Assembly: GCA_937981985.1 (NCBI GenBank)
Contig: CALJNB010000014.1
Coordinates: forward strand, 1 to 64,000
DNA from: an uncultured bacterium
Lineage (GTDB): Bacteria; Myxococcota_A; Bradymonadia; Bradymonadales; Bradymonadaceae
Reading direction: 5' to 3'
Length of the DNA stretch: 64,000 nucleotides
The notes beneath the pieces are model-generated. The model saw nothing but the letters and a program-made list of their open reading frames with translations, was not told the DNA's origin and ran no database searches. Made by a program: the position numbers and the translations under genes. Shown here piece after piece: positions 1 to 8,508 of this stretch; position 1 is the first letter of the stretch; each line of letters starts with the position of its first letter.

Positions 1-716
1 TGAACATGTGAGTGGTCATCTTTGTTCAACGGATATTCATCAGGCCAGGTGGTGTGTGAGTAGCTGTGTAATTGTATCAAAAATAAAAGTGCCCCCGCGA
101 TGATTAAGGCTACGTTTGAAGCCTTACTAAAATTCTTAAAGGATTCGGTTTTTCTCCATCCCGACAAGAGCACCAACATCACACTCAAGGCGATAATTTG
201 GCCCGCCTCAACACCCACATTAAAAGACAGAATGCGCAAAACGATTCCGTCATCACCCAAAGGTAATTGTTGCAAGCGAGTTGAAAGTCCAAAGCCGTGA
301 ATTAACCCAAAAGCGAATACCATTCCGAGTAGGCCGGGGGACTCCACTTGAAAGTATTTTTTGAAACCGTCTAAGTTATCAAAACCCTTATAACACACGG
401 TTAAGGCGATAAGCGCGTCAACCAGAAAGTAGTTTGCTTGCACGGTATAAATTGTCGCGAAGACGAGTGTTAACGAATGTCCGATCGTAAAAGCGGTTAT
501 GAATTTAACGACATCTTTAAATTTGGTGAGGAAGAATAAGACACCAAAAAGAAAAAGCAGATGATCGTAGCCGGTCAGCATATGGGTCATACCAAGTTCG
601 ACGTATTCCCAATAACCTGCATTGAGGATCTTAGCTTTATCTGCTTCGCTCATTCCATGTGCAAAAGCGGCGGAGCTGAAGAATAATCCAAATATGGTAA
701 ACACTAAGGTCTTCAC
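1..716 (-). CDS. HupE/UreJ-family membrane protein, 3' end cut by window edge
   Basis: This gene is absent from the ORF track because it starts with GTG and runs off the left edge without a stop. Translating the minus strand from 716 gives a signal peptide (VKTLVFTIFGLFFSSAAFA), then GMTHMLTGYDHLLFLFGVLF, the hallmark first segment of the HupE/UreJ_2 family. Further hydrophobic segments follow, including a conserved-looking HSLTLV and a FGLIHGFGLS stretch. About 238 codons are visible. The GTG is preceded by AAGGA at good spacing. Family members are multi-pass inner-membrane proteins; some are linked to nickel or cobalt handling, but many stand alone with unknown role, and no urease or hydrogenase genes are visible here. 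Family call is confident, substrate is not. Confidence 0.85.
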   Translation of the reverse strand, partial: MKTLVFTIFGLFFSSAAFAHGMSEADKAKILNAGYWEYVELGMTHMLTGYDHLLFLFGVLFFLTKFKDVVKFITAFTIGHSLTLVFATIYTVQANYFLVDALIALTVCYKGFDNLDGFKKYFQVESPGLLGMVFAFGLIHGFGLSTRLQQLPLGDDGIVLRILSFNVGVEAGQIIALSVMLVLLSGWRKTESFKNFSKASNVALIIAGALLFLIQLHSYSHTTWPDEYPLNKDDHSHV

Positions 717-929
717 TATTTTCCTTTTTACGCGAGATCAGTCGGTCGTGTTAGTCATCAACGCGGGCTGGTTTTGTCTACCCTATAACCGACGTTCTTG
801 CATCGTGGATCGACTCCCCATATTATTTACACGTTAAAAGCGTTTGGCAATAAATATGAGTAGCTCACCGAAGAAAGAAAAGATAAGGATAGTATTGAAG
901 CATGCGCACGAAGAGAGTTAAAAAGTAAT

Positions 930-1697
930 ATGAATCGTAGACAATATTTAAAAGGCATGGCCGGTTTGACGGCCCTAGTCGCGGCACAGATTCCAGGAAC
1001 GCTCTTCGCAATGGGACCAGATGATAAGTTTACGATCGCACAGCTGCGTTATAAAGGTGCCTATAATACGCGACCGACCGCACTTAGACGACTTACCTTG
1101 GAAGTGGAAAAGCGCACCAGCATCGTAAGCGCCCCTAAAATTCCTGTTGTGAAAGCGACCGATAAAGCACTTTATGAATATCCATTAGTATGTTGGTCAG
1201 GTGATGAGGCATTTGACGAACTACCAGCCAAAGCCATCCAGGGGTTACGCGACTTTCTCCTTTCCGGTGGCCTTTTAGTCGTTGACGCTTCAGATGGTGT
1301 GGTTGATGGACCCTTCATCCAAAGTGTTCAACGCGAACTTGGCAAAATGTTTCCAAATCGTAAACTGGGTACGATTCCCTCAGATCATGTCTTGTATAAA
1401 TCCTTTTTTCTGGTCGATAAGCCGGTTGGGCGTTTGGCAATATCAAAAACGATGGATGGAATCTTTGATCAGGACCGACTCATGGTTATCGTATCTCAAA
1501 ACGATATGCTAGGAGCCTGGTCAAAAGACAACTTTGGCAGCTGGACATTTGCTTGTACTCCCGGTGGCGACAAACAAAGAGAGATGTCTTATCGCGTCGG
1601 GATGAACATCATCATGTACGCCCTGTGTATCAACTATAAAGCAGATCAGGTTCACGTTCCTTTCATATTAAAACGCAGAAAATGGAAGGTGGATTGA
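930..1697 (+). CDS. DUF4159 domain protein with Tat-like signal
   Basis: The 255-residue protein begins MNRRQYLKGMAGLTALVAA, an RRxYLKG motif plus hydrophobic stretch that looks like a twin-arginine signal, suggesting export of a folded protein. From residue ~34 (KFTIAQLRYKGAYNTRP) it reads like the DUF4159 family, and the rest (LRDFLLSGGLLVVDASDG, SDHVLYKSFFLV, and a Tyr-rich C-terminus) fits that alpha/beta fold. DUF4159 proteins commonly sit beside VWA/BatA-type membrane proteins, as here: the next gene overlaps its stop codon. The function of the family is unknown. No catalytic residues can be assigned from sequence alone. Confidence 0.8.
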   Translation: MNRRQYLKGMAGLTALVAAQIPGTLFAMGPDDKFTIAQLRYKGAYNTRPTALRRLTLEVEKRTSIVSAPKIPVVKATDKALYEYPLVCWSGDEAFDELPAKAIQGLRDFLLSGGLLVVDASDGVVDGPFIQSVQRELGKMFPNRKLGTIPSDHVLYKSFFLVDKPVGRLAISKTMDGIFDQDRLMVIVSQNDMLGAWSKDNFGSWTFACTPGGDKQREMSYRVGMNIIMYALCINYKADQVHVPFILKRRKWKVD

Positions 1698-4027
1698 TGT
1701 TTGGATCCTATAATTCTGGGGATGTGCTTTGGTTAGGAGATTGGGGCACGCCTTGGATCCTTTTCTTTTTGGTTTTAGGGGCGCTGGTTTGCGGTATTTC
1801 CTATTACGACCTAAGGGTGTTGCCAAAGCGTAAATGCTGGACCTTGGTTGGACTTCGTATCGCAGTTTACTTGCTTGCTGTGATATTTTTACTTGAACCA
1901 GCGATCGATCTTAAAAATACAAGTAAAGTTAAAAATCAGGTTGCCGTTATTCTCGATGGTAGTATTTCGATGGGATTGCCCTCTGTTCAACAGCAAGAAA
2001 AAACGCGCTTAGAGTTAATCAAAGAGGCGGTGGAAGCTCTAGAGATTCCGGCTACGAAAACCGACGATGATCATATCTATTCCTTTTATCAATTCGGGGA
2101 CGCACTATTTCCCTTGGCGACTGCTCAAAGTGCAGAATCCGATGCGGGGAAAAGCGATTTGGCAACTGCCATCGAATCAGTAAAAAAAACCTATGCTCAA
2201 AAAGACTTAGGCGGCATCATCGTATTGTCTGACGGTATTGTATCCGGTGCCATGGGTAGCCGCACTCGCCGGGGTGAAAAACTCGACGAGATCACGATCG
2301 CCGAACTTGGCCGTTTGAAAGCGCCGGTAAATACAATTGCGGTTGGAAATGCCGATTCCTTTCGAGATTTGGCTATTGTTAACGTGGCTCATGACGATTT
2401 TGCGTTCGTACACAATAAAACTTCTATCGAATTTGATGTTCAAGCGGTCGGTATAAAGGATACAGATTTAAACGCGACCTTGTCACGAGATGGGAAGGTC
2501 GTACAATCTCGACTTTTAAAAATAAGAAAAGGTAAATCCAATTACAAATTGAATTTTGACTTCATCCCTCAAAAAATCGGTAAAGAAGTCTACTCCATCG
2601 ATTTACCACATCTAAAAAATGAAGCGCTCTTTGAGAATAATCATGCGCAGTTCTTGCAAAAAATCATCAGAGATAAGATTCGAGCCCTTCAGGTGGTGGG
2701 TCGACCAAGTTGGGATGAACGATTTTTACGCCGTCACCTCAAACAAAATCCCAATGTGGATCTGATCTCGTTCTTTATTTTGAGAACCAATCAGAATATT
2801 CGGGTTGCCGGCACCGATGAACTGTCTTTGATTCCTTTTCCTACCGACGAACTTTTTCAAGATGAGCTAGGTAGTTTCGATTTAGTCATTTTTCAAAATT
2901 TTAACTTCGGCCCCTACGATATGAGGCGCTATTTGTCAGAAATTTCTAAATTCGTAAAAGAAGGCGGTGGTTTTATGATGATCGGTGGAGATCTTTCATT
3001 CTCAAATGGGGGTTACTCAGAAACGGCAATTTCGGATATCTTGCCCGTTGAACTCTCAAGCCGTACAGACACGATCGATTTTCGTCCTTTCAAACCAGAA
3101 CTGACTGAAGCCGGTCTTCGCCACCCCATTACAACATTGGCATTTGACCCGGTGGAAAACAGAAAATTGTGGCAGGAATTACCTGATCAACGTGGCACCA
3201 ATATCGTTCTGAATGCGAAACCAGAAGCTTCTGTTTTGGCGGTTCATCCGACGCTGAGTTTTGGTGGTAAGCCGATGCCAGTGGTGAGCATAAGTGAAGT
3301 AGAGGAGGGGCGAGTGATGGCACTGACGACGGATTCAACATGGAGATGGGGAATCGAAAGGGTAGGAGAGGGCGGAACGTCGCGTGAGTATCAATTGTTT
3401 TGGAACAACGCGTTTCGCTGGCTCATCAAAGATCCAGAACTTAAATTGATCCGTATCGAAAATCAGGTCGACGAATATGACGTCGGTGCAGTCACAACGC
3501 TTTCGGTTCGCGTGTCGAACCCCGATTATACGCCGGCTCCGAATCAAGCGGTAAAACTGATTGTAGAATTTGAACCCTTTTTTGAGGGTGAACAAGTTGA
3601 AGGCGGTACTAAGCAAAAAAGCGCTCCCGAAACGCTTCTTAGCACCAAGGTCCAGACAGATGCAGGCGGGCTTGCGCAAACTAAGTTGGCATTGGAAAAG
3701 GCTGGGAGATATAAAATTTCGGCGGAATCGAGAACGAGTTCCGGGCTTCTTAAAGATAAGGATGTGGTGATCGCATTAAGATCGGTTTCCGAGTTTCGAG
3801 ATATCGTTCCGAGGACGGATCTCCTTAAACAGATCGCCGAAACGACTGGAGGTATTTTTACGCAGCTTCCGAATAGTAAACCCGCCGTAGAGCTTCTGCC
3901 ATCGAAGTCGATTCAAGTAAATCGGCGTAAAGTCATTCATTTATGGGATACGAGCGTTGCTTTTCTCTTATTAGTGGGCCTTTTGGGGCTGGAATGGATA
4001 CTTCGCCGCCGATGGGGACGCTTATAA
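1697..4027 (+). CDS. VWA/glutamine-amidotransferase-like membrane protein (BatA-type region)
   Basis: The ORF track starts this at 1682, but the ATG at 1697 overlaps the upstream stop (TGATG) and has GGAAGG just upstream, so translational coupling from 1697 (776 aa) is preferred. Two N-terminal membrane segments (WILFFLVLGALVCGISYY and VGLRIAVYLLAVIFLLEPA) are followed by a VWA-like domain with the MIDAS-type string LDGSISM, a beta-rich middle, an amidotransferase/DJ-1-like stretch (LVIFQNFNFGPYDMRR, EGGGFMMIGGD) and a C-terminal membrane helix (VAFLLLVGLLGLEWILRRR). This matches large VWA proteins encoded with DUF58, MoxR and DUF4159 genes; MoxR and DUF58 are not in the window. Role in envelope assembly or stress is only inferred. 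Confidence 0.8.
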   Translation: MFGSYNSGDVLWLGDWGTPWILFFLVLGALVCGISYYDLRVLPKRKCWTLVGLRIAVYLLAVIFLLEPAIDLKNTSKVKNQVAVILDGSISMGLPSVQQQEKTRLELIKEAVEALEIPATKTDDDHIYSFYQFGDALFPLATAQSAESDAGKSDLATAIESVKKTYAQKDLGGIIVLSDGIVSGAMGSRTRRGEKLDEITIAELGRLKAPVNTIAVGNADSFRDLAIVNVAHDDFAFVHNKTSIEFDVQAVGIKDTDLNATLSRDGKVVQSRLLKIRKGKSNYKLNFDFIPQKIGKEVYSIDLPHLKNEALFENNHAQFLQKIIRDKIRALQVVGRPSWDERFLRRHLKQNPNVDLISFFILRTNQNIRVAGTDELSLIPFPTDELFQDELGSFDLVIFQNFNFGPYDMRRYLSEISKFVKEGGGFMMIGGDLSFSNGGYSETAISDILPVELSSRTDTIDFRPFKPELTEAGLRHPITTLAFDPVENRKLWQELPDQRGTNIVLNAKPEASVLAVHPTLSFGGKPMPVVSISEVEEGRVMALTTDSTWRWGIERVGEGGTSREYQLFWNNAFRWLIKDPELKLIRIENQVDEYDVGAVTTLSVRVSNPDYTPAPNQAVKLIVEFEPFFEGEQVEGGTKQKSAPETLLSTKVQTDAGGLAQTKLALEKAGRYKISAESRTSSGLLKDKDVVIALRSVSEFRDIVPRTDLLKQIAETTGGIFTQLPNSKPAVELLPSKSIQVNRRKVIHLWDTSVAFLLLVGLLGLEWILRRRWGRL

Positions 4028-4151
4028 ATAGGGATTCGTGTCCTCGTTATCCTGATATGACTGGTTCACATGCTTGCGCGATCTTGGCTCAGCACTACAT
4101 CATCTTGGAGATTTACTATATTTAAGCGATTAATCACCTTAAGGCTTGATC

Positions 4152-4179
4152 TTTGCGATGAACGCTTGTAGCGTGCGCA
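4152..4179 (+). promoter_or_regulatory. Stem-loop in rplU leader
   Basis: TTGCG / ACGCT - TGT - AGCGT / CGCAA forms two stacked 5-bp stems separated by a small asymmetric internal loop (ATGA opposite G), about 45 nt before the rplU start. It lies in a 185-nt leader and could be an autoregulatory element for L21. Function is inferred from position only. Confidence 0.4.
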
Positions 4180-4187
4180 ATCGTTCG

Positions 4188-4205
4188 AATATCAAAATTT
4201 TGATA
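4188..4205. promoter_or_regulatory. Perfect 18-bp palindrome upstream of rplU
   Basis: ATATCAAAATTTTGATAT is a perfect palindrome ending 19 nt before the rplU ATG. It could be a dimeric-regulator operator or part of the leader RNA structure; being AT-rich, chance is not excluded. Confidence 0.35.
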
Positions 4206-4224
4206 TAAGAAAATGGAGTTTAAA

Positions 4225-4539
4225 ATGCATGCTATAATTAAGACAGGCGGTAAGCAGTACCGCGTTAAAGAAGGCGACTACCTAAGCATCGAAAAGATTG
4301 TTGATGCAGAAAAAGGTTCAGCTGTAACGTTTGAAGAAGTACTTGCTGTCGGTGACGGTGCAGCCATAAAAATCGGTGCCCCTTTCCTATCAGGCGCTAC
4401 GGTGAAAGCTAAAGTAGTTGCAACTGGGAAAGCTAAAAAATTAATGGTTTTCAAGAAGAAACGCCGTAAAGGATACATGGTAAAACGTGGTCATCGTCAA
4501 CATTTCACTCGTGTCCAGATTACTGGAATTTCGGGTTAG
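4225..4539 (+). CDS. rplU: 50S ribosomal protein L21
   Basis: The protein MHAIIKTGGKQYRVKEGDYL... is a textbook L21 and ends with KRGHRQHFTRVQITGIS. The ORF track starts at 4213 (MEFK), but the family starts at M(Y/H)A(V/I)I and GGAG lies just before 4225, giving 104 residues, the usual length. L21 binds 23S rRNA in the large subunit. It is first gene of the widely conserved rplU-rpmA-obgE cluster, 20 nt before rpmA, behind a structured leader. Confidence 0.97.
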   Translation: MHAIIKTGGKQYRVKEGDYLSIEKIVDAEKGSAVTFEEVLAVGDGAAIKIGAPFLSGATVKAKVVATGKAKKLMVFKKKRRKGYMVKRGHRQHFTRVQITGISG

Positions 4540-4559
4540 TCTAATAAAGGAGTCTCATC

Positions 4560-4835
4560 ATGGCACATAAGAAAGGCCAAGGTAGTTCGAGAAACGGTCG
4601 TGATTCAAACGGCCAACGTAGAGGCGTTAAACGCTTCGGTGGTCAGGCCGTACTTGCTGGAAATATTCTAGTTCGTCAGCTTGGTACTAAAATCAAACCC
4701 GGTAAGAACGTCGGATGTGGAAAAGATTACACTCTTTTCGCGCTCATTGACGGTGAAGTAAAGTTCACAACTGGACGTAACGGGAAGAAGACCGTTTCTA
4801 TCGTAGAAATTCAGCAAGAAGCTGCTGCAGAATAG
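4560..4835 (+). CDS. rpmA: 50S ribosomal protein L27
   Basis: [28 protein letters not shown] is the canonical N-terminus of L27, whose tail reaches towards the peptidyl transferase centre. There is no N-terminal cleavable extension of the Firmicutes type. At 91 residues it is slightly longer than the usual ~85 because of an acidic tail ([10 protein letters not shown]). An AAGGAG Shine-Dalgarno lies upstream. It is co-transcribed with rplU and followed by an intrinsic terminator. Confidence 0.97.
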   Translation: MAHKKGQGSSRNGRDSNGQRRGVKRFGGQAVLAGNILVRQLGTKIKPGKNVGCGKDYTLFALIDGEVKFTTGRNGKKTVSIVEIQQEAAAE

Positions 4836-4865
4836 AAAACAGTCCAAAAACAGTTAAGACTAATG

Positions 4866-4900
4866 ACCCGGCTAGCTTTGCTAACTGGGTTTAGTTTTTT
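4866..4900 (+). terminator. Intrinsic terminator after rpmA
   Basis: ACCCGGCTAGC-TTT-GCTAACTGGGT forms an 11-bp stem with one mismatch and one wobble pair, followed by TTAGTTTTTT. It separates rplU-rpmA from obgE, so obgE expression needs readthrough or its own promoter. Confidence 0.8.
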
Positions 4901-4918
4901 CTAGCACTAGGATTCAAG

Positions 4919-5944
4919 ATGTTTGTTGATGAAGCTATAATTGATGTGCTTGCCGGGAAGGGCGGCGATGGGATGTCTACTTTTCGTACCGAAAAGTATG
5001 TCACCTTCGGTGGGCCTTCTGGCGGCGATGGCGGAAAAGGCGGCGATGTTATTATTATCGCGACAAATAACTGCCACACGTTGTCTGACTATCGACACAA
5101 ACGAATTCTAAAAGCAAAACCTGGTGCAATGGGCGGAAGAGCTCAGATGACGGGACGAAATGGCGAGGATTGCGTGCTCTTAGTTCCGGTCGGCACTCTC
5201 GTTTACGATACCGAAACGGATGTGCTTCTTGTCGACCTCGTTGAAGTGGGGCAAAAATATGTCGTATGTAAAGGCGGCGATGGGGGATTTGGAAATTACC
5301 GGTACAAATCAGCAACCAATCGGGCCCCAACTAAGACTCTTCCCGGCTGGCCTGGGGAAGAAAAGAATATAAAGTTGGAACTCAAGCTCATCGCCGATGT
5401 GGCCTTAGTCGGTTATCCCAGCGTTGGGAAGTCTACCATCATCAGCGTTCTCTCCAATGCTCGTCCGAAAATTGGAGCCTATCCCTTCACCACCCTGTCG
5501 CCAAATTTGGGCGTTGTTCCTTATGGAAACTACGAAGATTACGTTATCGCTGACGTTCCCGGACTTATCGAGGGGGCACATGAGGGGCAAGGTTTGGGGA
5601 TCCAATTTCTCAAACATATCGAACGTACTCGCGTGGTGGCCCATGTGATCGAAGTGACCGTCGGATACCCGGACCGTGATCCGATCAAAGACTATTTGAA
5701 GTTGATGAAGGAACTTGAGTCTTTTAACGCTGAACTCTTAAACCGCCCTGCGGTCGTCATTTTAAATAAATCTGACCTCTTGGAGACCCGCGAAGCCGAG
5801 GCTGAATTGAGGGCTTATTTCGAAAAACTAGGGCTTCCTTTTATCGCTGTTTCGGCAGCGACACGGGATAATATAAAGGAATTGCAATATTTCCTTGGTG
5901 ACGCGGTCTACCAAAGGAACCAAAAAGAAGATTGGGAAAAATAG
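4919..5944 (+). CDS. obgE: GTPase ObgE/CgtA, ribosome-assembly GTPase
   Basis: The 341-residue protein has the Gly-rich Obg fold (residues 1-~158; GKGGDGMSTFRTEKYV, GGDGGKGGDV) and a GTPase domain with G1 GYPSVGKST, switch I (YPFTTLSPNLGVV), G3 DVPGLIEGA and G4 NKSD. There is no additional C-terminal OCT domain, as in many proteobacterial Obg proteins. Obg binds the 50S subunit and acts in late ribosome maturation and stress signalling, consistent with its place behind rplU-rpmA. AGGA lies before the ATG. Confidence 0.96.
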   Translation: MFVDEAIIDVLAGKGGDGMSTFRTEKYVTFGGPSGGDGGKGGDVIIIATNNCHTLSDYRHKRILKAKPGAMGGRAQMTGRNGEDCVLLVPVGTLVYDTETDVLLVDLVEVGQKYVVCKGGDGGFGNYRYKSATNRAPTKTLPGWPGEEKNIKLELKLIADVALVGYPSVGKSTIISVLSNARPKIGAYPFTTLSPNLGVVPYGNYEDYVIADVPGLIEGAHEGQGLGIQFLKHIERTRVVAHVIEVTVGYPDRDPIKDYLKLMKELESFNAELLNRPAVVILNKSDLLETREAEAELRAYFEKLGLPFIAVSAATRDNIKELQYFLGDAVYQRNQKEDWEK

Positions 5945-6019
5945 CAAAAATTTATTGATTCAGAACATTTGACACAGATCGGGAAATTAACCACAATCCG
6001 CCCGTTCCGGAGGTTTAGT

Positions 6020-7303
6020 TTGGTTGTAAAAAGTATAAGGTTTATTTTCTGTCTCGCTTTTATTGCAGGTTGTGCGACCGGTGTTGAAACTGGGGATGAT
6101 TGTCAGTCCGATGACGATTGTCAGGGCAATTTGAGCTGCAATAAGATCTCCCAAGAATGTGAATCTATCCGCTTAGATCCGAATAATAAAAAACCTGATA
6201 TGAACGTGATCGATCGTGATATGGGAACCTTAGAACCCGATACTTCTTCTAAGCCGGATACACCACCGATCTCAGATCTTAGCGACGATCAATCTCAAAA
6301 CATCGATATGAATTCAAACGATGCCGCCGCCGATATGAGCGAGCCGGACATGAAAAAAGCATGTGAACCATCGTGCTCAGCTGCTGAAAAATGTGAAGAA
6401 GGAATCTGCGTTGAGGCATGTAATCCGACTTGTGTGGCACCGAAAGTTTGCACAGAAACGGGCTGTAAGTTTCCTACCTGTTCTCAAAAAGGGGATAGAT
6501 GTGAAACGACAGAAACCGACCAAGGTAATTTTCTTTGTCGTGATTTAGGTAATGGTGGGGAGTGTCTTTCTAAATGTACCGAACTTGGCGCGGATACCTG
6601 CGCAAGCGGCGAGTATTGTATACCGACAAATGGCCAATTCAATTGCGAAGCAAGTCAGTGTTCTCAACAATCAGATTGCGCAGGAGGAAGTTGTTTTCTG
6701 TTTGATAACGATTACGGCCGATGTTTTGCGGCGGGTAACTTATCAGAAAATGCAGTTTGTGATTTGGGCGGTTCGACATGTGCGGCAGGTTTGACCTGTG
6801 GTCTCAAAGTTGGCGCTGCGGCTGGGGAGGGGACTTGTCAAAAGATTTGTTCTCCTTGGGCAGCAAGCACAGGTTGTACAGGCGGAGCGCGATGTTCAAA
6901 TTTCGTTACGCCTCGTTCCTTCAGTTGTTCTCCAGACAATGATGCAACAGGATCTACAGCGTATTCTTCTTGCACGACACCGAACGCATCGTGCAGTGAT
7001 GCAACGCGTTGCATCGAACTGGCCTCTAGCAATGGATGTTTTCAATACTGCCGTCCGGGTTCAAACGATTGCGCCGGTTTAAGCGTTGAGAGCAGTTGCA
7101 ATAATCGCTTGATCGCCGGTGAGGATCGCTGGGGATTGTGTTTAGGTAAGTGCAACAACCAAGAAGATTGTGGTGATGGACGCGTATGCAACAACGAGAT
7201 CTGTCGTCAACCGTGTACGGATGCTACGACGGTTGTAGCGGATTGCTGTAACGGAAATGCAGTCGACTGTAACTGGACCTGCAACGCGGGTTTATGCGAA
7301 TAA
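6020..7303 (+). CDS. Cysteine-rich lipoprotein with Asp-rich linker
   Basis: The ORF track starts at a TTG at 5969, but the TTG at 6020 follows a strong CCGGAGG site and opens a proper lipoprotein signal, (M)VVKSIRFIFCLAFIAGC, with lipobox FIAGC; about 427 residues result. After the Cys comes a DDCQSDDDCQGNLSCN module, an Asp/Ser/Pro-rich linker (residues ~55-120), then many Cys-rich repeats such as CEPSCSAAEKCEEGICVEAC and CNNQEDCGDGRVCNNEIC. These resemble Dickkopf/EGF-like modules common in myxobacterial surface proteins. It probably sits on the outer membrane; function unknown. Its relation to the next Cys-rich lipoprotein suggests a related pair. Confidence 0.8.
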   Translation: MVVKSIRFIFCLAFIAGCATGVETGDDCQSDDDCQGNLSCNKISQECESIRLDPNNKKPDMNVIDRDMGTLEPDTSSKPDTPPISDLSDDQSQNIDMNSNDAAADMSEPDMKKACEPSCSAAEKCEEGICVEACNPTCVAPKVCTETGCKFPTCSQKGDRCETTETDQGNFLCRDLGNGGECLSKCTELGADTCASGEYCIPTNGQFNCEASQCSQQSDCAGGSCFLFDNDYGRCFAAGNLSENAVCDLGGSTCAAGLTCGLKVGAAAGEGTCQKICSPWAASTGCTGGARCSNFVTPRSFSCSPDNDATGSTAYSSCTTPNASCSDATRCIELASSNGCFQYCRPGSNDCAGLSVESSCNNRLIAGEDRWGLCLGKCNNQEDCGDGRVCNNEICRQPCTDATTVVADCCNGNAVDCNWTCNAGLCE

Positions 7304-7343
7304 GTTTAAACGAAAACTAATATAACCTTTTACTATTTATAAA

Positions 7344-7357
7344 AGAGAGAGAGAGAG
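7344..7357 (+). repeat. (AG)7 microsatellite in the ribosome-binding region
   Basis: Seven AG repeats run directly into the start region of the lipoprotein gene at 7360 (AGAGAGAGAGAGAGAAATG). They serve as the purine-rich ribosome-binding site. Slippage would alter SD-to-ATG spacing. Confidence 0.7.
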
Positions 7358-7359
7358 AA

Positions 7360-8328
7360 ATGAAAAAAAGTTTACTAGTTGCAGCCCTTTCGGCATCGAT
7401 GATTTTTGCTGCCTGCGGCGATAACGACAATGACAACAATAACACGAATAATGGTACGAGCGCGAAAAACAACGCTAAGACCACTACCGGTACAGCCGAT
7501 AACAATAATAATGGAACGACTCCCAAGGACACGACCGGGAAGACAACGACCGGAACGACTGGTAATTCTAATAACGGAAATACCAATAATGGATCCAATG
7601 GAACGACGAATAACGGAACCACCAATAACGGAACCACCAATAACGGAACAAACGGAACGACCAGCGGAACTACGGGCGGAACCACAAACCCGAATCCAAA
7701 TTGCGTTGAGTCGGATATCGTCGGTGCTTGTGATGCTCTATGTCAGACCGGTTGTACAGCCGGAACGCAAACTTGTATCGCTGGACGAATTAATGGCGCC
7801 GCAACGGATTCTGAGATTTGCGTTCCGGTGGGTGCGGGTGCTCAGGGAGCAGCTTGCGGACAGAATGATGGTTGTGCCGCCGGCCTAGGTTGTTTGGGTA
7901 TAAACGGTGCCGATCAAGCTTGTGTTAAATATTGTCGACTTCCAAGCGGAGCACCTGAATGCGATAACGGAACCATTTGTTTGTCGATATTTGAAGGTGC
8001 GAATATGGGCGTCTGCGTAGCGCCATCAAGTGAATGTACAGTTTTTCCAGATACTTGCGGCGCCGCTGAGACCTGTGTCAACACCGGTGCGGGAACGGCG
8101 TGCGTTCCGGCTGGCCCCACGGCGAAAGGGGGGTCTTGTGATACGGCAACAACTTCATGTGCGAAAGGCCTGGGATGTTCGACGCCGTTGAACGCGCAGG
8201 GGATGCCGATGGGGACGCCTATTTGTCGTACACTTTGCGCAGCTCAAGCCGATTGTCACTCAAGCGAAGTATGTGCTCTTTTCCAAGGGGAAACCTATGG
8301 AACCTGCGTACCTAACCCTAATCCATAA
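7360..8328 (+). CDS. Lipoprotein with Asn/Thr/Gly-rich linker and Cys-rich C-terminus
   Basis: The 322-residue protein begins MKKSLLVAALSASMIFAAC, a clear lipoprotein signal (lipobox FAAC). Residues ~20-115 are low-complexity Asn/Thr/Gly sequence with a repeated NNGTT unit. From ~118 on the protein is Cys-rich (CDALCQTGCTAGTQTC, CGQNDGCAAGLGC, CAAQADCHSSEVC), with spacing like the neighbour at 6020. The linker probably lifts the Cys-rich module from the outer membrane. No enzyme motif is visible. A terminator follows, so 6020 and 7360 may form one transcription unit. Confidence 0.8.
   Translation: MKKSLLVAALSASMIFAACGDNDNDNNNTNNGTSAKNNAKTTTGTADNNNNGTTPKDTTGKTTTGTTGNSNNGNTNNGSNGTTNNGTTNNGTTNNGTNGTTSGTTGGTTNPNPNCVESDIVGACDALCQTGCTAGTQTCIAGRINGAATDSEICVPVGAGAQGAACGQNDGCAAGLGCLGINGADQACVKYCRLPSGAPECDNGTICLSIFEGANMGVCVAPSSECTVFPDTCGAAETCVNTGAGTACVPAGPTAKGGSCDTATTSCAKGLGCSTPLNAQGMPMGTPICRTLCAAQADCHSSEVCALFQGETYGTCVPNPNP
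7609..7653 (+). repeat. 15-bp tandem repeat encoding NNGTT units
   Basis: Two exact copies and one degenerate third copy of AATAACGGAACCACC lie inside the linker of the lipoprotein at 7360. Because 15 is a multiple of 3, copy-number change would alter linker length without shifting the frame. Confidence 0.8.
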
Positions 8329-8348
8329 CTTTCGTAACAATTTTAGGA

Positions 8349-8374
8349 AAAACGCTGTCAGCGCTCTTTTTTTT
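8349..8374 (+). terminator. Intrinsic terminator after the Cys-rich lipoprotein
   Basis: A short stem CGCT-GTC-AGCG preceded by A-rich sequence is followed by CTCTTTTTTTT about 20 nt after the stop. The stem is short but the T-run is long. Confidence 0.65.
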
Positions 8375-8508
8375 GCTAAGTTCGACATGAGTTTTGGGCT
8401 TAGTAAACAACTTTATGAATTGTAATAGAATAATAGTATGTTTTAGATTCAGTTAGAATAGATACAAAATGTTTGTCGCGTGCTGATTCCTAAGTTTGAG
8501 GGAAAGAA

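Noticed and set aside
856-921. 21-codon ORF before the DUF4159 gene
   Set aside because: Too short and without supporting signals.
7317-7685. 122-codon minus-strand ORF rich in Pro/Val/Leu
   Set aside because: Reverse complement of the Asn/Gly/Thr repeat of the lipoprotein at 7360.
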